Shown: positions 42,576-51,387 of the stretch, in pieces
How positions within the stretch are numbered: position 1 is the first letter of the stretch
How the letters are laid out: each line of letters opens with the position of its first letter
DNA from: Desulfatibacillum aliphaticivorans DSM 15576
GTDB taxonomy: Bacteria > Desulfobacterota > Desulfobacteria > Desulfobacterales > Desulfatibacillaceae
Direction: 5' to 3'
Assembly (NCBI RefSeq): GCF_000429905.1
Contig: NZ_AUCT01000026.1
Location: forward strand, 1-64,000
DNA: 64,000 bases
Translations under genes and position numbers: made by a program
The notes under the pieces: generated by a model
What the model saw: the letters and a program-made list of their open reading frames with translations, nothing else
What the model was told of the DNA's origin: nothing
Database searches by the model: none

Positions 42576-44486
42576 TCAGAACTCCACCAGGTCCGGGTTT
42601 CGGGTTTCTATGTGCGGGAGGACCTTGTCCAGGAAGTCGTCGATGGTCACCCCGTATTTTACCTTGCCGTCCAAAGTGCGGACCGCAAGGGTTTGGGCTG
42701 CTTCCTCTTTGCCGCCTACGGTCAGCATCAGCGGAATTTTAGACAACTGGGCGTCGCGCACCTTTTTGTTGATGCTTTCGGCCCGCAGGTCGATCTCCAT
42801 GCGCAATCCCGCCTCCTCCAGCCTGGCTTTCACCTCTTTGGCGTATCCGGCCACGTCGTCGTTCATGGCCAAAACCACCGCCTGGCACGGAGACAGCCAC
42901 AAGGGGAACTTGCCCGCGTAATGCTCGATCAGGATGCCCAGGAACCGTTCGATGGAGCCATAGATGACCCTATGGATCATAACCGGCCTGTGGCGCTGGT
43001 TGTCCGCGCCCACGTAGGTGAGGTCAAAACGTTCGGGCAGGTTCATGTCCAACTGGATGGTTCCGCACTGCCAGGTCCGGCCCAGGGCGTCCTTGATGTG
43101 GATGTCGATCTTTGGTCCGTAGAAGGCGCCGTCGCCCTCGTTGATTTTATAATCCCTGCCGGATTTGTCCAGGGCGGCCCGAAGCCCCTCCGTGGCTTTT
43201 TCCCATTGCTCGTCCGTACCGATGGATTTCTCCGGCCGGGTGGAAAGCTCCAGATGAAAGCCCAGGCCGAAGGTGCTGTACATCCTTTCCACAAGCTGCA
43301 AAACGCCCAGGATTTCGTCTTCGATCATTTCTTCGGTCATGAAGATGTGGGCGTCGTCCTGGTGAAAGGCCCTGACCCGGAACAGGCCGGATAGCACGCC
43401 CGACAGCTCGTGGCGGTGCACCAGGCCGATTTCCCCGGCCCTTATGGGCAGGTCATTGTAGGAATGGTGTTTGGTCTTGTACAAGAGCATGCCGCCGGGG
43501 CAATTCATGGGCTTGATGGCGTAGTCGAAATCTTCGATCAGGGAGGTGTACATGTTCTCCCGGTAATTTTCCCAATGACCGCTGCGCTCCCAGAGGCTTT
43601 TGTTGAGCATGATGGGGGTTTTGGTCTCTACGTACCCGGCCTTTTTATGCTCTTCGCGCCAATAGGCCAAAAGCGCGTTCCAAAGCTCCATCCCGCGGGC
43701 GTGGAAAAAGGGCATGCCCGCCGCTTCTTCATGAAAGCTGAACAGGTCCAGGGCGGTTCCCAGTTTTCTATGATCCCGCTTTTTGGCCTCTTCCAGCAGA
43801 TGGAGGTAGCTTTTCAGCTCTTTTTTGTCGAAAAAGGCGGTTCCGTACAGCCGCTGCAGCATGGGCCGCTCTGAATCCCCTCTCCAATAGGCGCCGGACA
43901 CCTTCATGAGTTTGAGGGTCTTGACCAGCCCGGTGTTGGGAACGTGAGGGCCGCGGCACAGGTCGGTAAAGCCTCCCTGCTCATAAATGGATATGGTTCC
44001 GTCTTCCAGTTCGCTGATCAGCTCTGTTTTAAAGGCGTTGTCCTTGTATAAGTCCAGGGCCTCGGCTTTGCTCAGGGTTTTCCGTACAAAGGGTTTTTTC
44101 GCTTTTATGATCTTGTTGATTTCCTGCTCTATCTTGGGAAAGTCGTCTTCCGAGATAGGCGGCATATCAATGTCATAATAAAAACCGTCCTCAATCACCG
44201 GCCCAATGGTCAGCTTGGCGTCGGGATACAGGTTAAGGATCGCTTCCGCCATCACGTGAGCGGCGCTGTGACGCATGATGTCCAGACCCTGCTCGTCTTT
44301 GGTAGTGATGAAAACAACCGAGGCGTCAGTTTCTATAGGCGTGGACAGGTCCGTCAACTTGCCGTCCACCTCCACGGCGACGCAGTTTCTGGCAAAACCT
44401 TCCGAGATGCCCTTGGCCACGTCTTCTCCGGAGACGGGGCCGTCAGACTCCACAATTTTTCCATCAGGCAGGGTAATGTTGATCAT
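42576..44486 (-). CDS. thrS: Threonyl-tRNA synthetase
   Basis: The 636-residue class II synthetase starts MINITLPDGKIVESDGPV at the ATG with GGAG 6 bp upstream. In order: TGS domain (1-62), editing domain with HSAAHVMAEA and the zinc-like HxxxH, the class II core with MNCPGGMLLYK, RAGEIGLVHRHELSG (motif 2) and YGSIERFLGILIEHYAGKFPLWL (motif 3, read in pieces), and the anticodon-binding domain ending PHIETRNPDL. It charges tRNA-Thr and edits Ser. No T-box leader is seen. The genes infC-rpmI-rplT, which often follow thrS, are absent; a glycosyltransferase gene follows instead. Confidence 0.97.
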   Translation of the reverse strand: MINITLPDGKIVESDGPVSGEDVAKGISEGFARNCVAVEVDGKLTDLSTPIETDASVVFITTKDEQGLDIMRHSAAHVMAEAILNLYPDAKLTIGPVIEDGFYYDIDMPPISEDDFPKIEQEINKIIKAKKPFVRKTLSKAEALDLYKDNAFKTELISELEDGTISIYEQGGFTDLCRGPHVPNTGLVKTLKLMKVSGAYWRGDSERPMLQRLYGTAFFDKKELKSYLHLLEEAKKRDHRKLGTALDLFSFHEEAAGMPFFHARGMELWNALLAYWREEHKKAGYVETKTPIMLNKSLWERSGHWENYRENMYTSLIEDFDYAIKPMNCPGGMLLYKTKHHSYNDLPIRAGEIGLVHRHELSGVLSGLFRVRAFHQDDAHIFMTEEMIEDEILGVLQLVERMYSTFGLGFHLELSTRPEKSIGTDEQWEKATEGLRAALDKSGRDYKINEGDGAFYGPKIDIHIKDALGRTWQCGTIQLDMNLPERFDLTYVGADNQRHRPVMIHRVIYGSIERFLGILIEHYAGKFPLWLSPCQAVVLAMNDDVAGYAKEVKARLEEAGLRMEIDLRAESINKKVRDAQLSKIPLMLTVGGKEEAAQTLAVRTLDGKVKYGVTIDDFLDKVLPHIETRNPDLVEF

Positions 44487-44789
44487 TTTACGCTCCACAT
44501 ATATTGAAATTTTTTCACGATAACCGCATTTTCTGAAACTAAGCAATATACGCGCCGTGGTCAAGGCTATTGTTAAAGGGCGGGCATAATTCCCGCAAAA
44601 AGAACTTTGGCGCTTAATAACAAGGACTTAATGGCCGATATAGTACATTAAGGCCCCGTTCCGGGAAGGGGCGCCGCCGGTTATTGCAAGTTGACCTCAA
44701 TCCCATTCCACTCTATAGTGCCTGAAAAAGAGCCGTGGAAAAGGGTTTGGCTCGGAGTCCGTTAGAATTTGAAGTTTGGAGGCGTAAGG

Positions 44790-45077
44790 ATGGATTTGGC
44801 TCAACTGGAAGCTATTTACTCTACGCAACTGTCTATCCCCATGTACCAGATCGGCCTGCTGCTGCTGATCAGCACCCTGGCTTTGCTGTTTGGGCGGATC
44901 AAAGTTGCACTCATCAACAACTATCTGTTCGCCCTGTACTGGGGCTACATCCTCAACCGGGCGGTCCTGGTGGGCGACAACCTTGAAAACGTCAGCTATT
45001 TCACCGCCCTTTATTTCGGCTTTGGCATTATCATCGCCATTTTCGCCGTCGTAGGTTTCATGACCCACAGCGACTAA
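44790..45077 (+). CDS. Small membrane protein of unknown function
   Basis: The 95-residue product is read from the ATG with GGAGGCGTAAGG directly upstream. It has three hydrophobic helices (MYQIGLLLLISTLALLFG, YLFALYWGYILNRAVL and YFGFGIIIAIFAVVGFM) joined by short loops. There is no recognisable family. It is alone on the plus strand between the divergent thrS and a convergent lipoprotein gene. Confidence 0.75.
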   Translation: MDLAQLEAIYSTQLSIPMYQIGLLLLISTLALLFGRIKVALINNYLFALYWGYILNRAVLVGDNLENVSYFTALYFGFGIIIAIFAVVGFMTHSD

Positions 45078-45089
45078 ACCAATCCGGCC

Positions 45090-45130
45090 AAAAAGAAAAC
45101 CCCCAACGCAATACATGCTTGCTTTGGGGG
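45090..45130 (-). terminator. Terminator between convergent genes
   Basis: CCCCCAACGCAA pairs imperfectly with TTGCTTTGGGGG. On the minus strand the stem is followed by TTTTCTTTTT, suiting the lipoprotein gene that ends at 45186. Confidence 0.65.
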
Positions 45131-45185
45131 CTTGGAAATCAAAAAAACCCGTCATTGCCGGCGGCCGGCGCGATTTTCTTCGCCG

Positions 45186-46301
45186 CTACCGCTTCGCCTT
45201 GGAATCCTTGGGGGGGAAGAAGTACGGCTCTTCCCAGCCGAATTCGTTTATTCTAAACCACTGGTCCTGGTCCACATAGTGAACATAGGTGTTGGATATG
45301 GCGTTATCCCCTGCAATGGCGTCAGCTCCGGAGGCGTCTTCATAGGCTTCGGACTCACCCGCCTTTTTGGAAATCGGCGCCCTCTCATGCCAGAAAGGCA
45401 TGAGAACATGATCTATATTGCCGGCGTTAAGATAGGAATAGATGGTCTGCGCAAACGACACGTTGGCGGTGACTTCCCGAACCCCCTGAAACAGATCCAC
45501 CTTATCAATATCGTATAGTTCTCCATCCACAAACCAAGCTACTTGAACGTAGGCGTCGTAAATGGAATCATCGCCCTTGTTGGTATAGTCCAGCTCTATG
45601 GCGTACATGGGAAAATAGTCGGGAACCCGGTCGAGTATTACCAGATAATCATAATATTCCTGCCCATAAAATTCCAGGGCGGTCAGTTCGAAAGTATTTT
45701 CAGTATTGAACTTGATTTCATTTTCAGGATTTTTTACTTCCTCGCCAATCTCGCTGACCAGGCATCTGGGTGCAATCTCATAGCGGTCCAGATCCTCCAA
45801 GGCTCCGCCGAAACCTATCATAAAATACCCCGTCTCGCCGGTGGCGAGGCAATATTGGCTATACCCGCTGCTCGCGAGCACCAAAGGCCTCTGGGAATAG
45901 ATTCTGGCCCCATTTACAAAAATCATGGCGCCGTTTGCGTCATAAAAACGCCCCTTAACGGCGCAGTCATAGGCCACATCTTTGCCTGTGTATTGAACCT
46001 CTCCCATAACGATATTGGTTCCCGCGCTGTTTGTTGTTATCCGGGATGATTTGAGGATTAGATTGTTGGCCTCTCCGTCGCTCGCGGTATTGTCGTTAAC
46101 GCTCCCGCCCGAAGAGGAGCCGCCGGAGGAGCCGCCGGAGGAGCCGGTTCCGGCCGAGCCGTCATAACTGGGAATAACTCCGTCGTCGTTGCCCTTACCT
46201 TCTGTTCCGCAACCTGCTGAAAAGATTAAACAAAAAAAAGCAGCCATGATTAAGCACAGGCCGCTTGCCTTTCTTCGGGAACCAAATAATATGGGCAGCA
46301 T
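45186..46301 (-). CDS. Predicted lipoprotein, function unknown
   Basis: The 371-residue product has a lipobox FSAGC with Cys31 after a hydrophobic signal. A Ser/Gly repeat linker (SGGSSGGSSSGGS) follows. About residues 80-160 (NLILKSSRITTNSAGTNIVMG then VQYTGKDVAYDCAVKGRFYDANG) look like an FxLYD-type beta sandwich, and a second related segment follows (FELTALEFYGQEYYDYLVILD, AIELDYTNKGDDSIYDAYVQVAWFV in part). So there are two Ig-like domains on a surface stalk. No enzyme motif is seen. The 235-bp gap upstream holds small hairpins only. Confidence 0.72.
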   Translation of the reverse strand: MLPILFGSRRKASGLCLIMAAFFCLIFSAGCGTEGKGNDDGVIPSYDGSAGTGSSGGSSGGSSSGGSVNDNTASDGEANNLILKSSRITTNSAGTNIVMGEVQYTGKDVAYDCAVKGRFYDANGAMIFVNGARIYSQRPLVLASSGYSQYCLATGETGYFMIGFGGALEDLDRYEIAPRCLVSEIGEEVKNPENEIKFNTENTFELTALEFYGQEYYDYLVILDRVPDYFPMYAIELDYTNKGDDSIYDAYVQVAWFVDGELYDIDKVDLFQGVREVTANVSFAQTIYSYLNAGNIDHVLMPFWHERAPISKKAGESEAYEDASGADAIAGDNAISNTYVHYVDQDQWFRINEFGWEEPYFFPPKDSKAKR

Positions 46302-46536
46302 TTGACGAAAATCCTTTCTGGCATGGAAGCAAGCAGCAGCATAGGCTCGACATTGTCGAACTCAAGAAGCCTTGGCGCGCTTCAGGCGTAAACCCCTCGG
46401 GCGAACTTTTACGTCCGCCTCTTTACTGCCTAAACCGCTGCTCAGTATTATTCAGGATATGAACGGGAAGTAGTATTTTGTCAAGTATTTTCAGCATAAA
46501 GGAGGTAAAATGACAGGCGTGGGTATGTAAGGCGTG

Positions 46537-46851
46537 TTAGTCGCCGATGGTTTTTGAAAAATCCGGGATGGTTTCCGGTTTTCCAGCCTCCATATACTTG
46601 TTCTCTCCGGGTCTGGCTGTAACATTTTCGTAAACGCCGTTATCTCTTCTCACCAGCTTGGTAAAGCCCAGATCCTTCAGTTCGCTGTCCGTCTTGGGGG
46701 TGTTGATATTGCTTCTGGATATTATTTTTCTGACCGGCCCGCCGCAGTCCGGGCATCTGGTCAGCGGGTTTTCCCGCATGGACTGAACCACTTCAAACAC
46801 AGCGCCGCGGCCGCAAGGTTCGCCAAGGTGTTCATATTCGTAAATCGCCAT
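46537..46851 (-). CDS. FmdB-family zinc-ribbon protein
   Basis: The 104-residue product starts MAIYEYEHLGEPCGRGAVFE with ribbon CPDCGGPVRKIISRS, the FmdB/regulatory zinc-ribbon family. The usual first CxxC is altered: the N-terminal pair is EPCG...F, so only part of the zinc site is standard. GGGGGATAATC precedes the ATG. FmdB proteins are small and often regulatory, though unproven. It is divergent from the GAF/cyclase-like gene and could act on the palindrome between them. Confidence 0.82.
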   Translation of the reverse strand: MAIYEYEHLGEPCGRGAVFEVVQSMRENPLTRCPDCGGPVRKIISRSNINTPKTDSELKDLGFTKLVRRDNGVYENVTARPGENKYMEAGKPETIPDFSKTIGD

Positions 46852-46930
46852 GATTATCCCCCTGAAAAAACACTGATAAAATTCATTTCGCCATATTAGG
46901 GCATATTAAATTTGACAGCGAGCCCATTTC

Positions 46931-46972
46931 TTGACACTAGTTCATTTTATCCCATATACTGGTCAGTATATA
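46931..46972 (+). promoter_or_regulatory. Promoter with overlapping palindromic operator
   Basis: TTGACA (46931-46936) and TATACT (46955-46960) are 18 bp apart, a good sigma70-type promoter for the GAF/cyclase-like gene 110 bp downstream. The -10 lies inside a perfect inverted repeat ATATACTG-GT-CAGTATAT (46954-46971), the size of a TetR-type operator, so a bound dimer would block transcription. Confidence 0.6.
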
Positions 46973-47071
46973 CAATGATTTGTATTTTTTGTCCATGGGC
47001 CGCACAATTTGCCGCCAGACAAATATTAGGCTTACCTTCAAAAAACAACCCAAATTTTAAAGGACGGGACC

Positions 47072-48742
47072 ATGGCGTCAACCATTAACTTCAAGCGTTT
47101 GGTGCAAACGGACGCTGTGCATGTCTTGGAAGATTTGGCCGAAGCCCTTCGGCTGCCTGTTTTAGTGGGGGATTCCGCCAAACGGACCTTGTGGGGCGAT
47201 GAGAAGGCCAAGGCATCGGGGGGCGAATTTCCGGTATGGCTGGCCGGCCGCATCATAGGCTATGTTTTAGGCTCCCCGCAGGCGTACTGCATGGCATCGT
47301 TGCTCTCCCATCTTTCCCAGCAGGAGTTGGAAAAACGGGAAGCCATGGAGCAAGTGCTGGACAAGGAGTCCGAAATCAGCCTGATTCATGAGATCCATTC
47401 CAGGCTGGGCGCCAGCCTTGATGTGGCGGAAATCGCCATGGCCCTGGTGGACGAGGCTACCAGCACGGTGGAGTCCACGGGCGCTTCGGTAATGCTGCTG
47501 AATGAAGAAACCGGCAGGCTGGAAATTGCGGCGGCTTTTGGCAGAAAAATGAATGATCGCCCCGTGCTGAAGCCTGGCGTCGGCATAGTGGGGGACGTTT
47601 TGCTGACCGGGATTCCCGAGGTGGTGCCGGACGTGTCCAAAGACGCCCGGTACGTGCCCGGCTCTTATCCCATATGCTCGTTGATCTGCGTGCCCATTGC
47701 CGCGGCTGACAGGATTATCGGCGCCATTAACATCAGCAATCAGAGGCCGGCCAATTACGGCGAGCCGGAGGTAAAGCACGTGTTCGCCCTGGCGACCCAC
47801 GCCGCGGCGGCCATAGACAAGGCCCGGCTGCATCAGACGGCTCTTAAGGAAACCTGTGCACCGCCGGCGCCCGAAGCGGCGCCTCCGGCCAAAGGCGCGG
47901 CGCGGCTTCTGTGCCGGATAGGGGGGAACGGCGATTCCGCCAAAGAGTGCTGTAAGGAGACGGCGTCGGTCTTGTTTTCCGGCATTCGGGCGTACTCCGG
48001 TCATTATGACTCCATGGGCGTTGAGGAAAATTTTTCTTTCATCAACGATTATGTAGACGCCATCGGCCTGCCCGTCCTGAGAAACAACGGCGTCATAGGC
48101 GATTTTCAGGGCGACGGCATAATGGCCTTGTTTCCGGACATGGAGGGCAAAGGACCGGAACAGGCGGTTAGAGCCGCCATTGAAATGCACCGCGATTTGC
48201 GGGATTTTTCGGAGCAGCGCAGAAAGGCCGCCAAGCTGCCGGTGGACATGGGAATCGGGATTCACACCGGGAGCGTTTCCGTCGGCCATATTGAACTCGG
48301 CGGAGAGCGGGAAAGCGTGGTTTTGGGGGAGGCCGCCGGCGTCGCCGCCAAGTTGGAGAGGCTTTCCAAAGTTTACGGCCTGCGCGTGGCGGTTTCCGGG
48401 GCCACGTGGAAGGCTCTTCCCAAAGGGAAGACCTACGGCTTGCGTGAGGCCGACATGGTCGCCATGCCGGGCAAGGACGCCGCCGTCACCTTGTATGAGG
48501 TGTTTGGGGCCGACCCCCGGGGCGTGCGGGAGAGCAAAGCAAAGCATTTGAGCGCCTATGAAGATGCTTTAGGCCTGTTCAGGACCCGGGAGTGGGAGAA
48601 GGCCGGAAGGATTTTCGCCAAGCTTCACGAATTTATGCCATTTGACAAGCTGAGTCTGATATACTGGAGGCGCTGTCAGGCGTTTATCAAATCTCCTCCA
48701 GGTAACGGCTGGGTCGGCGTATCCCGGCTCTCCGAGATGTAG
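47072..48742 (+). CDS. GAF-domain protein with degenerate class III cyclase domain
   Basis: The 556-residue product has an N-terminal region of about 100 residues, a GAF domain (about 115-255; RLGASLDVAEIAMALVDEAT, GVGIVGDVLLTGIPEVVPD) and a class III nucleotidyl cyclase domain (about 295-480). Key residues deviate. The first metal Asp of LFSDIRG is Gly304 (LFSGIRAYS), and the second Asp348 is kept (FQGDGIMALF). The transition-state Asn and Arg of VNLAARLE are Gly423 and Lys427 (AAGVAAKLE). Catalysis is therefore unlikely. It may be a regulatory pseudo-cyclase partnering the intact cyclase 1 kb downstream. A short helical tail follows the cyclase domain. Confidence 0.87.
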   Translation: MASTINFKRLVQTDAVHVLEDLAEALRLPVLVGDSAKRTLWGDEKAKASGGEFPVWLAGRIIGYVLGSPQAYCMASLLSHLSQQELEKREAMEQVLDKESEISLIHEIHSRLGASLDVAEIAMALVDEATSTVESTGASVMLLNEETGRLEIAAAFGRKMNDRPVLKPGVGIVGDVLLTGIPEVVPDVSKDARYVPGSYPICSLICVPIAAADRIIGAINISNQRPANYGEPEVKHVFALATHAAAAIDKARLHQTALKETCAPPAPEAAPPAKGAARLLCRIGGNGDSAKECCKETASVLFSGIRAYSGHYDSMGVEENFSFINDYVDAIGLPVLRNNGVIGDFQGDGIMALFPDMEGKGPEQAVRAAIEMHRDLRDFSEQRRKAAKLPVDMGIGIHTGSVSVGHIELGGERESVVLGEAAGVAAKLERLSKVYGLRVAVSGATWKALPKGKTYGLREADMVAMPGKDAAVTLYEVFGADPRGVRESKAKHLSAYEDALGLFRTREWEKAGRIFAKLHEFMPFDKLSLIYWRRCQAFIKSPPGNGWVGVSRLSEM

Positions 48743-48751
48743 GAAGAATAA

Positions 48752-49621
48752 ATGTGGATCATACTTGCCCTGGCCTGCGGGTTCTGTCTGGCGACATCAG
48801 ACATGCTTTGCAAAAAAGCGTTGGTCAAGGAAGACTCGCTGACCGTGGCCTGGGCTCGCCTGGCCTTTGCCAGTCCTTTTTTGGCGGTTTTTATCTTTTC
48901 CGGTGAGACCCCCAGCAACCCGCCCTTGTTTTTGGCGTGGCTGGCTGCTTTGGTCCCTCTGGAAATACTGTCTCTATTCTTGTACATGGGCGCTTTAAAA
49001 AGATCGCCTTTATCCCTGACCGTGCCTTTTTTGGCGCTGACGCCCGGATTCATCATTATTACCGGCTGGCTCATCCTGGGCGAAAAAGTGGATTCCGCCG
49101 GATTGGCGGGCGTGGGGTTGGTGACGGCGGGCGCCTATGTTTTGACGGCCACGGACAAGCAATCCGGAATTCTGGGGCCGGTAAAGAACTTTTTCAGCGA
49201 ACCCGGGTGCCTGATGATGGCGGGAGTGGCGGCAATCTATTCCGTCACGGCGTCGGGAGGAAAAAAGCTCATCCTTTTGTCCTCCCCCCTTTATGTGGGG
49301 TGCGTGTATTTTTTCGCCGTGCTTTTGGCTTTGTCCGGTATCGTCGCCGTAAGGCCGGGAGGGTTGAAGCGGGTGCGCGGCGTGCTGGGAAGCAAGCTAA
49401 TGTGGGCCCTGGGCGCCAGCCAGGCCGGCATGATCGCCACCCACGTCCTGGCCATATCCATGGCGCCGGCCGCCCACATGGTGTCGGTAAAAAGAAGCTC
49501 TTTGTTCTTTGGCGTGTTGTATGGAATTCTGGTATTCAAGGAAAAAGACGCCCGATACCGGGCGCCTGGCAGCTTGATCATGTTGGCCGGAGTGATGGTT
49601 TTGGGGTTTGCTGCGCCGTGA
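48752..49621 (+). CDS. EamA/DMT-family membrane transporter
   Basis: The 289-residue product has ten predicted helices in two five-helix EamA repeats (MWIILALACGFCLATSDMLCKKAL; later CLMMAGVAAIYSVTASGGKKLIL). LSLTVPFLALTPGFIIITGWLILGEK and the matching HMVSVKRSSLFFGVLYGILVFKEK are the GE/KE-type ends of each half. It exports or imports a small metabolite of unknown identity. It starts 9 bp after the pseudo-cyclase stop, so it is co-transcribed with it, and two hairpin terminators close the operon. Confidence 0.88.
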   Translation: MWIILALACGFCLATSDMLCKKALVKEDSLTVAWARLAFASPFLAVFIFSGETPSNPPLFLAWLAALVPLEILSLFLYMGALKRSPLSLTVPFLALTPGFIIITGWLILGEKVDSAGLAGVGLVTAGAYVLTATDKQSGILGPVKNFFSEPGCLMMAGVAAIYSVTASGGKKLILLSSPLYVGCVYFFAVLLALSGIVAVRPGGLKRVRGVLGSKLMWALGASQAGMIATHVLAISMAPAAHMVSVKRSSLFFGVLYGILVFKEKDARYRAPGSLIMLAGVMVLGFAAP

Positions 49622-49623
49622 AT

Positions 49624-49673
49624 CACTAAATTTAGTGTTTTTTTAGGCCTAGAGTTTGCAAGAACTCTTTTTT
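49624..49673 (+). terminator. Tandem Rho-independent terminators
   Basis: Palindrome CACTAAATTTAGTG (49624-49637) is followed by seven T. It is backed up by AGAGTT-N6-AACTCT (49651-49668) followed by a T run. They separate the EamA gene from the next cyclase gene. Confidence 0.8.
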
Positions 49674-49773
49674 GTTGCTAATAGTCTCTCTTGGTGACAC
49701 ACTAAATCTCTTGGCTGGCGTGGACCGTTCGAAGTGCGGACCTGTTGATACTTTTATACAATGTGTTGTAATT

Positions 49774-51258
49774 ATGGAAAAAGTTGACCCTACGATCAGG
49801 AATACCGAAAAACGGATCTGGCATCTGATCCTGATGTCGGTAGCGGTCATTCTCTACCTGACTCTCGGAATCCTGAGCCTAAAATTTTCAGGATATTGGC
49901 CAAGCTCTACTGAGGGCGACATTGCTCCGACTTTTATCAACTATGTCATCGCACTGTCCATCCTTATACTGTTGTTCTGCGCCTACGTCATTTATCAGCA
50001 ACGAAACCTGCTCAGTTTTTCCCGAACCTTTTCCATTGAACGGAAAACCAGGGAGACGCTTTCCAGAAACGTGGAGGTGCTGCGGGCTCTGCTGGAAGTA
50101 AGCTCCGGCATTAACTCGCAAAAGGATCTGCCGGACATCCTGGACACCATCACCCAGGAAATGCTTACCTGCTTCCGGGCCGACCATTCCTCCATCATGC
50201 TTTTGGATCACCGCTCCAAAATCCTGGCCACCAAAGCCTCGTTCGGAACCGGGGCGGAATACGCCCAGGACGCTCTCATTCCGCTGGGAAAAAGCATTGC
50301 AGGATGGGTGGCGGCCAACTCCCAACCCTTGCTGCTGAACGGCCAGGTGGATATTTCCGCCTTTCCCGGCGCCACGCAAAAGGAACGGACCATCAGCTCC
50401 TCCCTGTGCGTGCCCCTGAAAATGGCGGAAAAAAACGTGGGCGTGCTCAATGTCAACCTGGTGGACAGGGATTGGACTTTTTCGGAAGACGACCTCAAGC
50501 TCTTGACTATCTTTGCCAATAACGCAGCGGTTGCAATTCATAACTCATTGCTGTTGCAGGAAAAAGAACGCAGGATCAGGCTCCAGACCATGCTCGGCCA
50601 GTTGCATTCCCCCCAAATTGTGGCCCAATTGGTCGATAAGATAGAAGATGGGCAGCGCCCTAACGTGATTCGCGAAAAGGTCAAGCTGACCATTTTATTT
50701 TCGGATATTCGGGGCTTCTCCGACATGCTTAACGTGGCCCAGGCCGAAGATATCATGGCGTTTTTGGATGAGTTCTATAACGTGATGAACAAGGCCGTGT
50801 TTGATAATGAAGGCAGTATCGACAAGTTCATCGGGGACGAGGTCATGGCCTTTTTCGGAGCGCCCATCGCCCTGGAAAACCCCACGGATAACGGCTTAAG
50901 AACGGCCCGCGAAATGGTTACGTATTTTCAGGAGCTGCGCTATAAGTTCGCCAAACGTTCTCCCGCCTTCGCTCGGCTGGGATTGGGCGTCGGCATGAAC
51001 ACCGGCGAGGTCTTTGTGGGAAACGTGGGTTCCAAAACCCGTTACGAGTATACGGTGATCGGCACGGCGGTGAATCTGGCCAGGCGGTTGTGCGCTTCGG
51101 CCAAGGGGGATCAAATCCTTACAACCCAGGAAACCCTCAAGCACATCAGCTACAGCGTCGGCGCAGCACATGTTGGGGATATGGCATTTAAGGGCATCAG
51201 GGACAAGGTCCACGTCCACGTTATCGACATGCGGCGAAGGAAAAAAGGCGCCGCATAG
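49774..51258 (+). CDS. Membrane-anchored GAF adenylate/guanylate cyclase
   Basis: The 494-residue product is read from the ATG (MEKVDPTIRNTEK); an in-frame TTG at 49672 lies inside the terminator region and is less likely. It has two membrane helices (HLILMSVAVILYLTLGI and INYVIALSILILLFCAYVIY), a GAF domain (about 105-255) and a complete class III cyclase domain: metal Asp311 in LFSDIRGFS and Asp355 in FIGDEVMAFFG, Lys in IDKF, and VIGTAVNLARRL with Asn and Arg. ATP is the likelier substrate from the Lys/Thr pair. It makes a cyclic nucleotide from a cytoplasmic domain in response to GAF ligand. It is the active counterpart of the upstream degenerate protein. Confidence 0.9.
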   Translation: MEKVDPTIRNTEKRIWHLILMSVAVILYLTLGILSLKFSGYWPSSTEGDIAPTFINYVIALSILILLFCAYVIYQQRNLLSFSRTFSIERKTRETLSRNVEVLRALLEVSSGINSQKDLPDILDTITQEMLTCFRADHSSIMLLDHRSKILATKASFGTGAEYAQDALIPLGKSIAGWVAANSQPLLLNGQVDISAFPGATQKERTISSSLCVPLKMAEKNVGVLNVNLVDRDWTFSEDDLKLLTIFANNAAVAIHNSLLLQEKERRIRLQTMLGQLHSPQIVAQLVDKIEDGQRPNVIREKVKLTILFSDIRGFSDMLNVAQAEDIMAFLDEFYNVMNKAVFDNEGSIDKFIGDEVMAFFGAPIALENPTDNGLRTAREMVTYFQELRYKFAKRSPAFARLGLGVGMNTGEVFVGNVGSKTRYEYTVIGTAVNLARRLCASAKGDQILTTQETLKHISYSVGAAHVGDMAFKGIRDKVHVHVIDMRRRKKGAA

Positions 51259-51387
51259 AAAATGCTGTATTTTAATAGCTGAATCTGGTAAATCAAATTA
51301 CCCGGATCGCTCTGATATTGAATTTTATGAAGGACTAGGCTTGGCGGCTCTCCTGTGAGTTAGGACGACCAGGCCGTAGAGGCGCAG

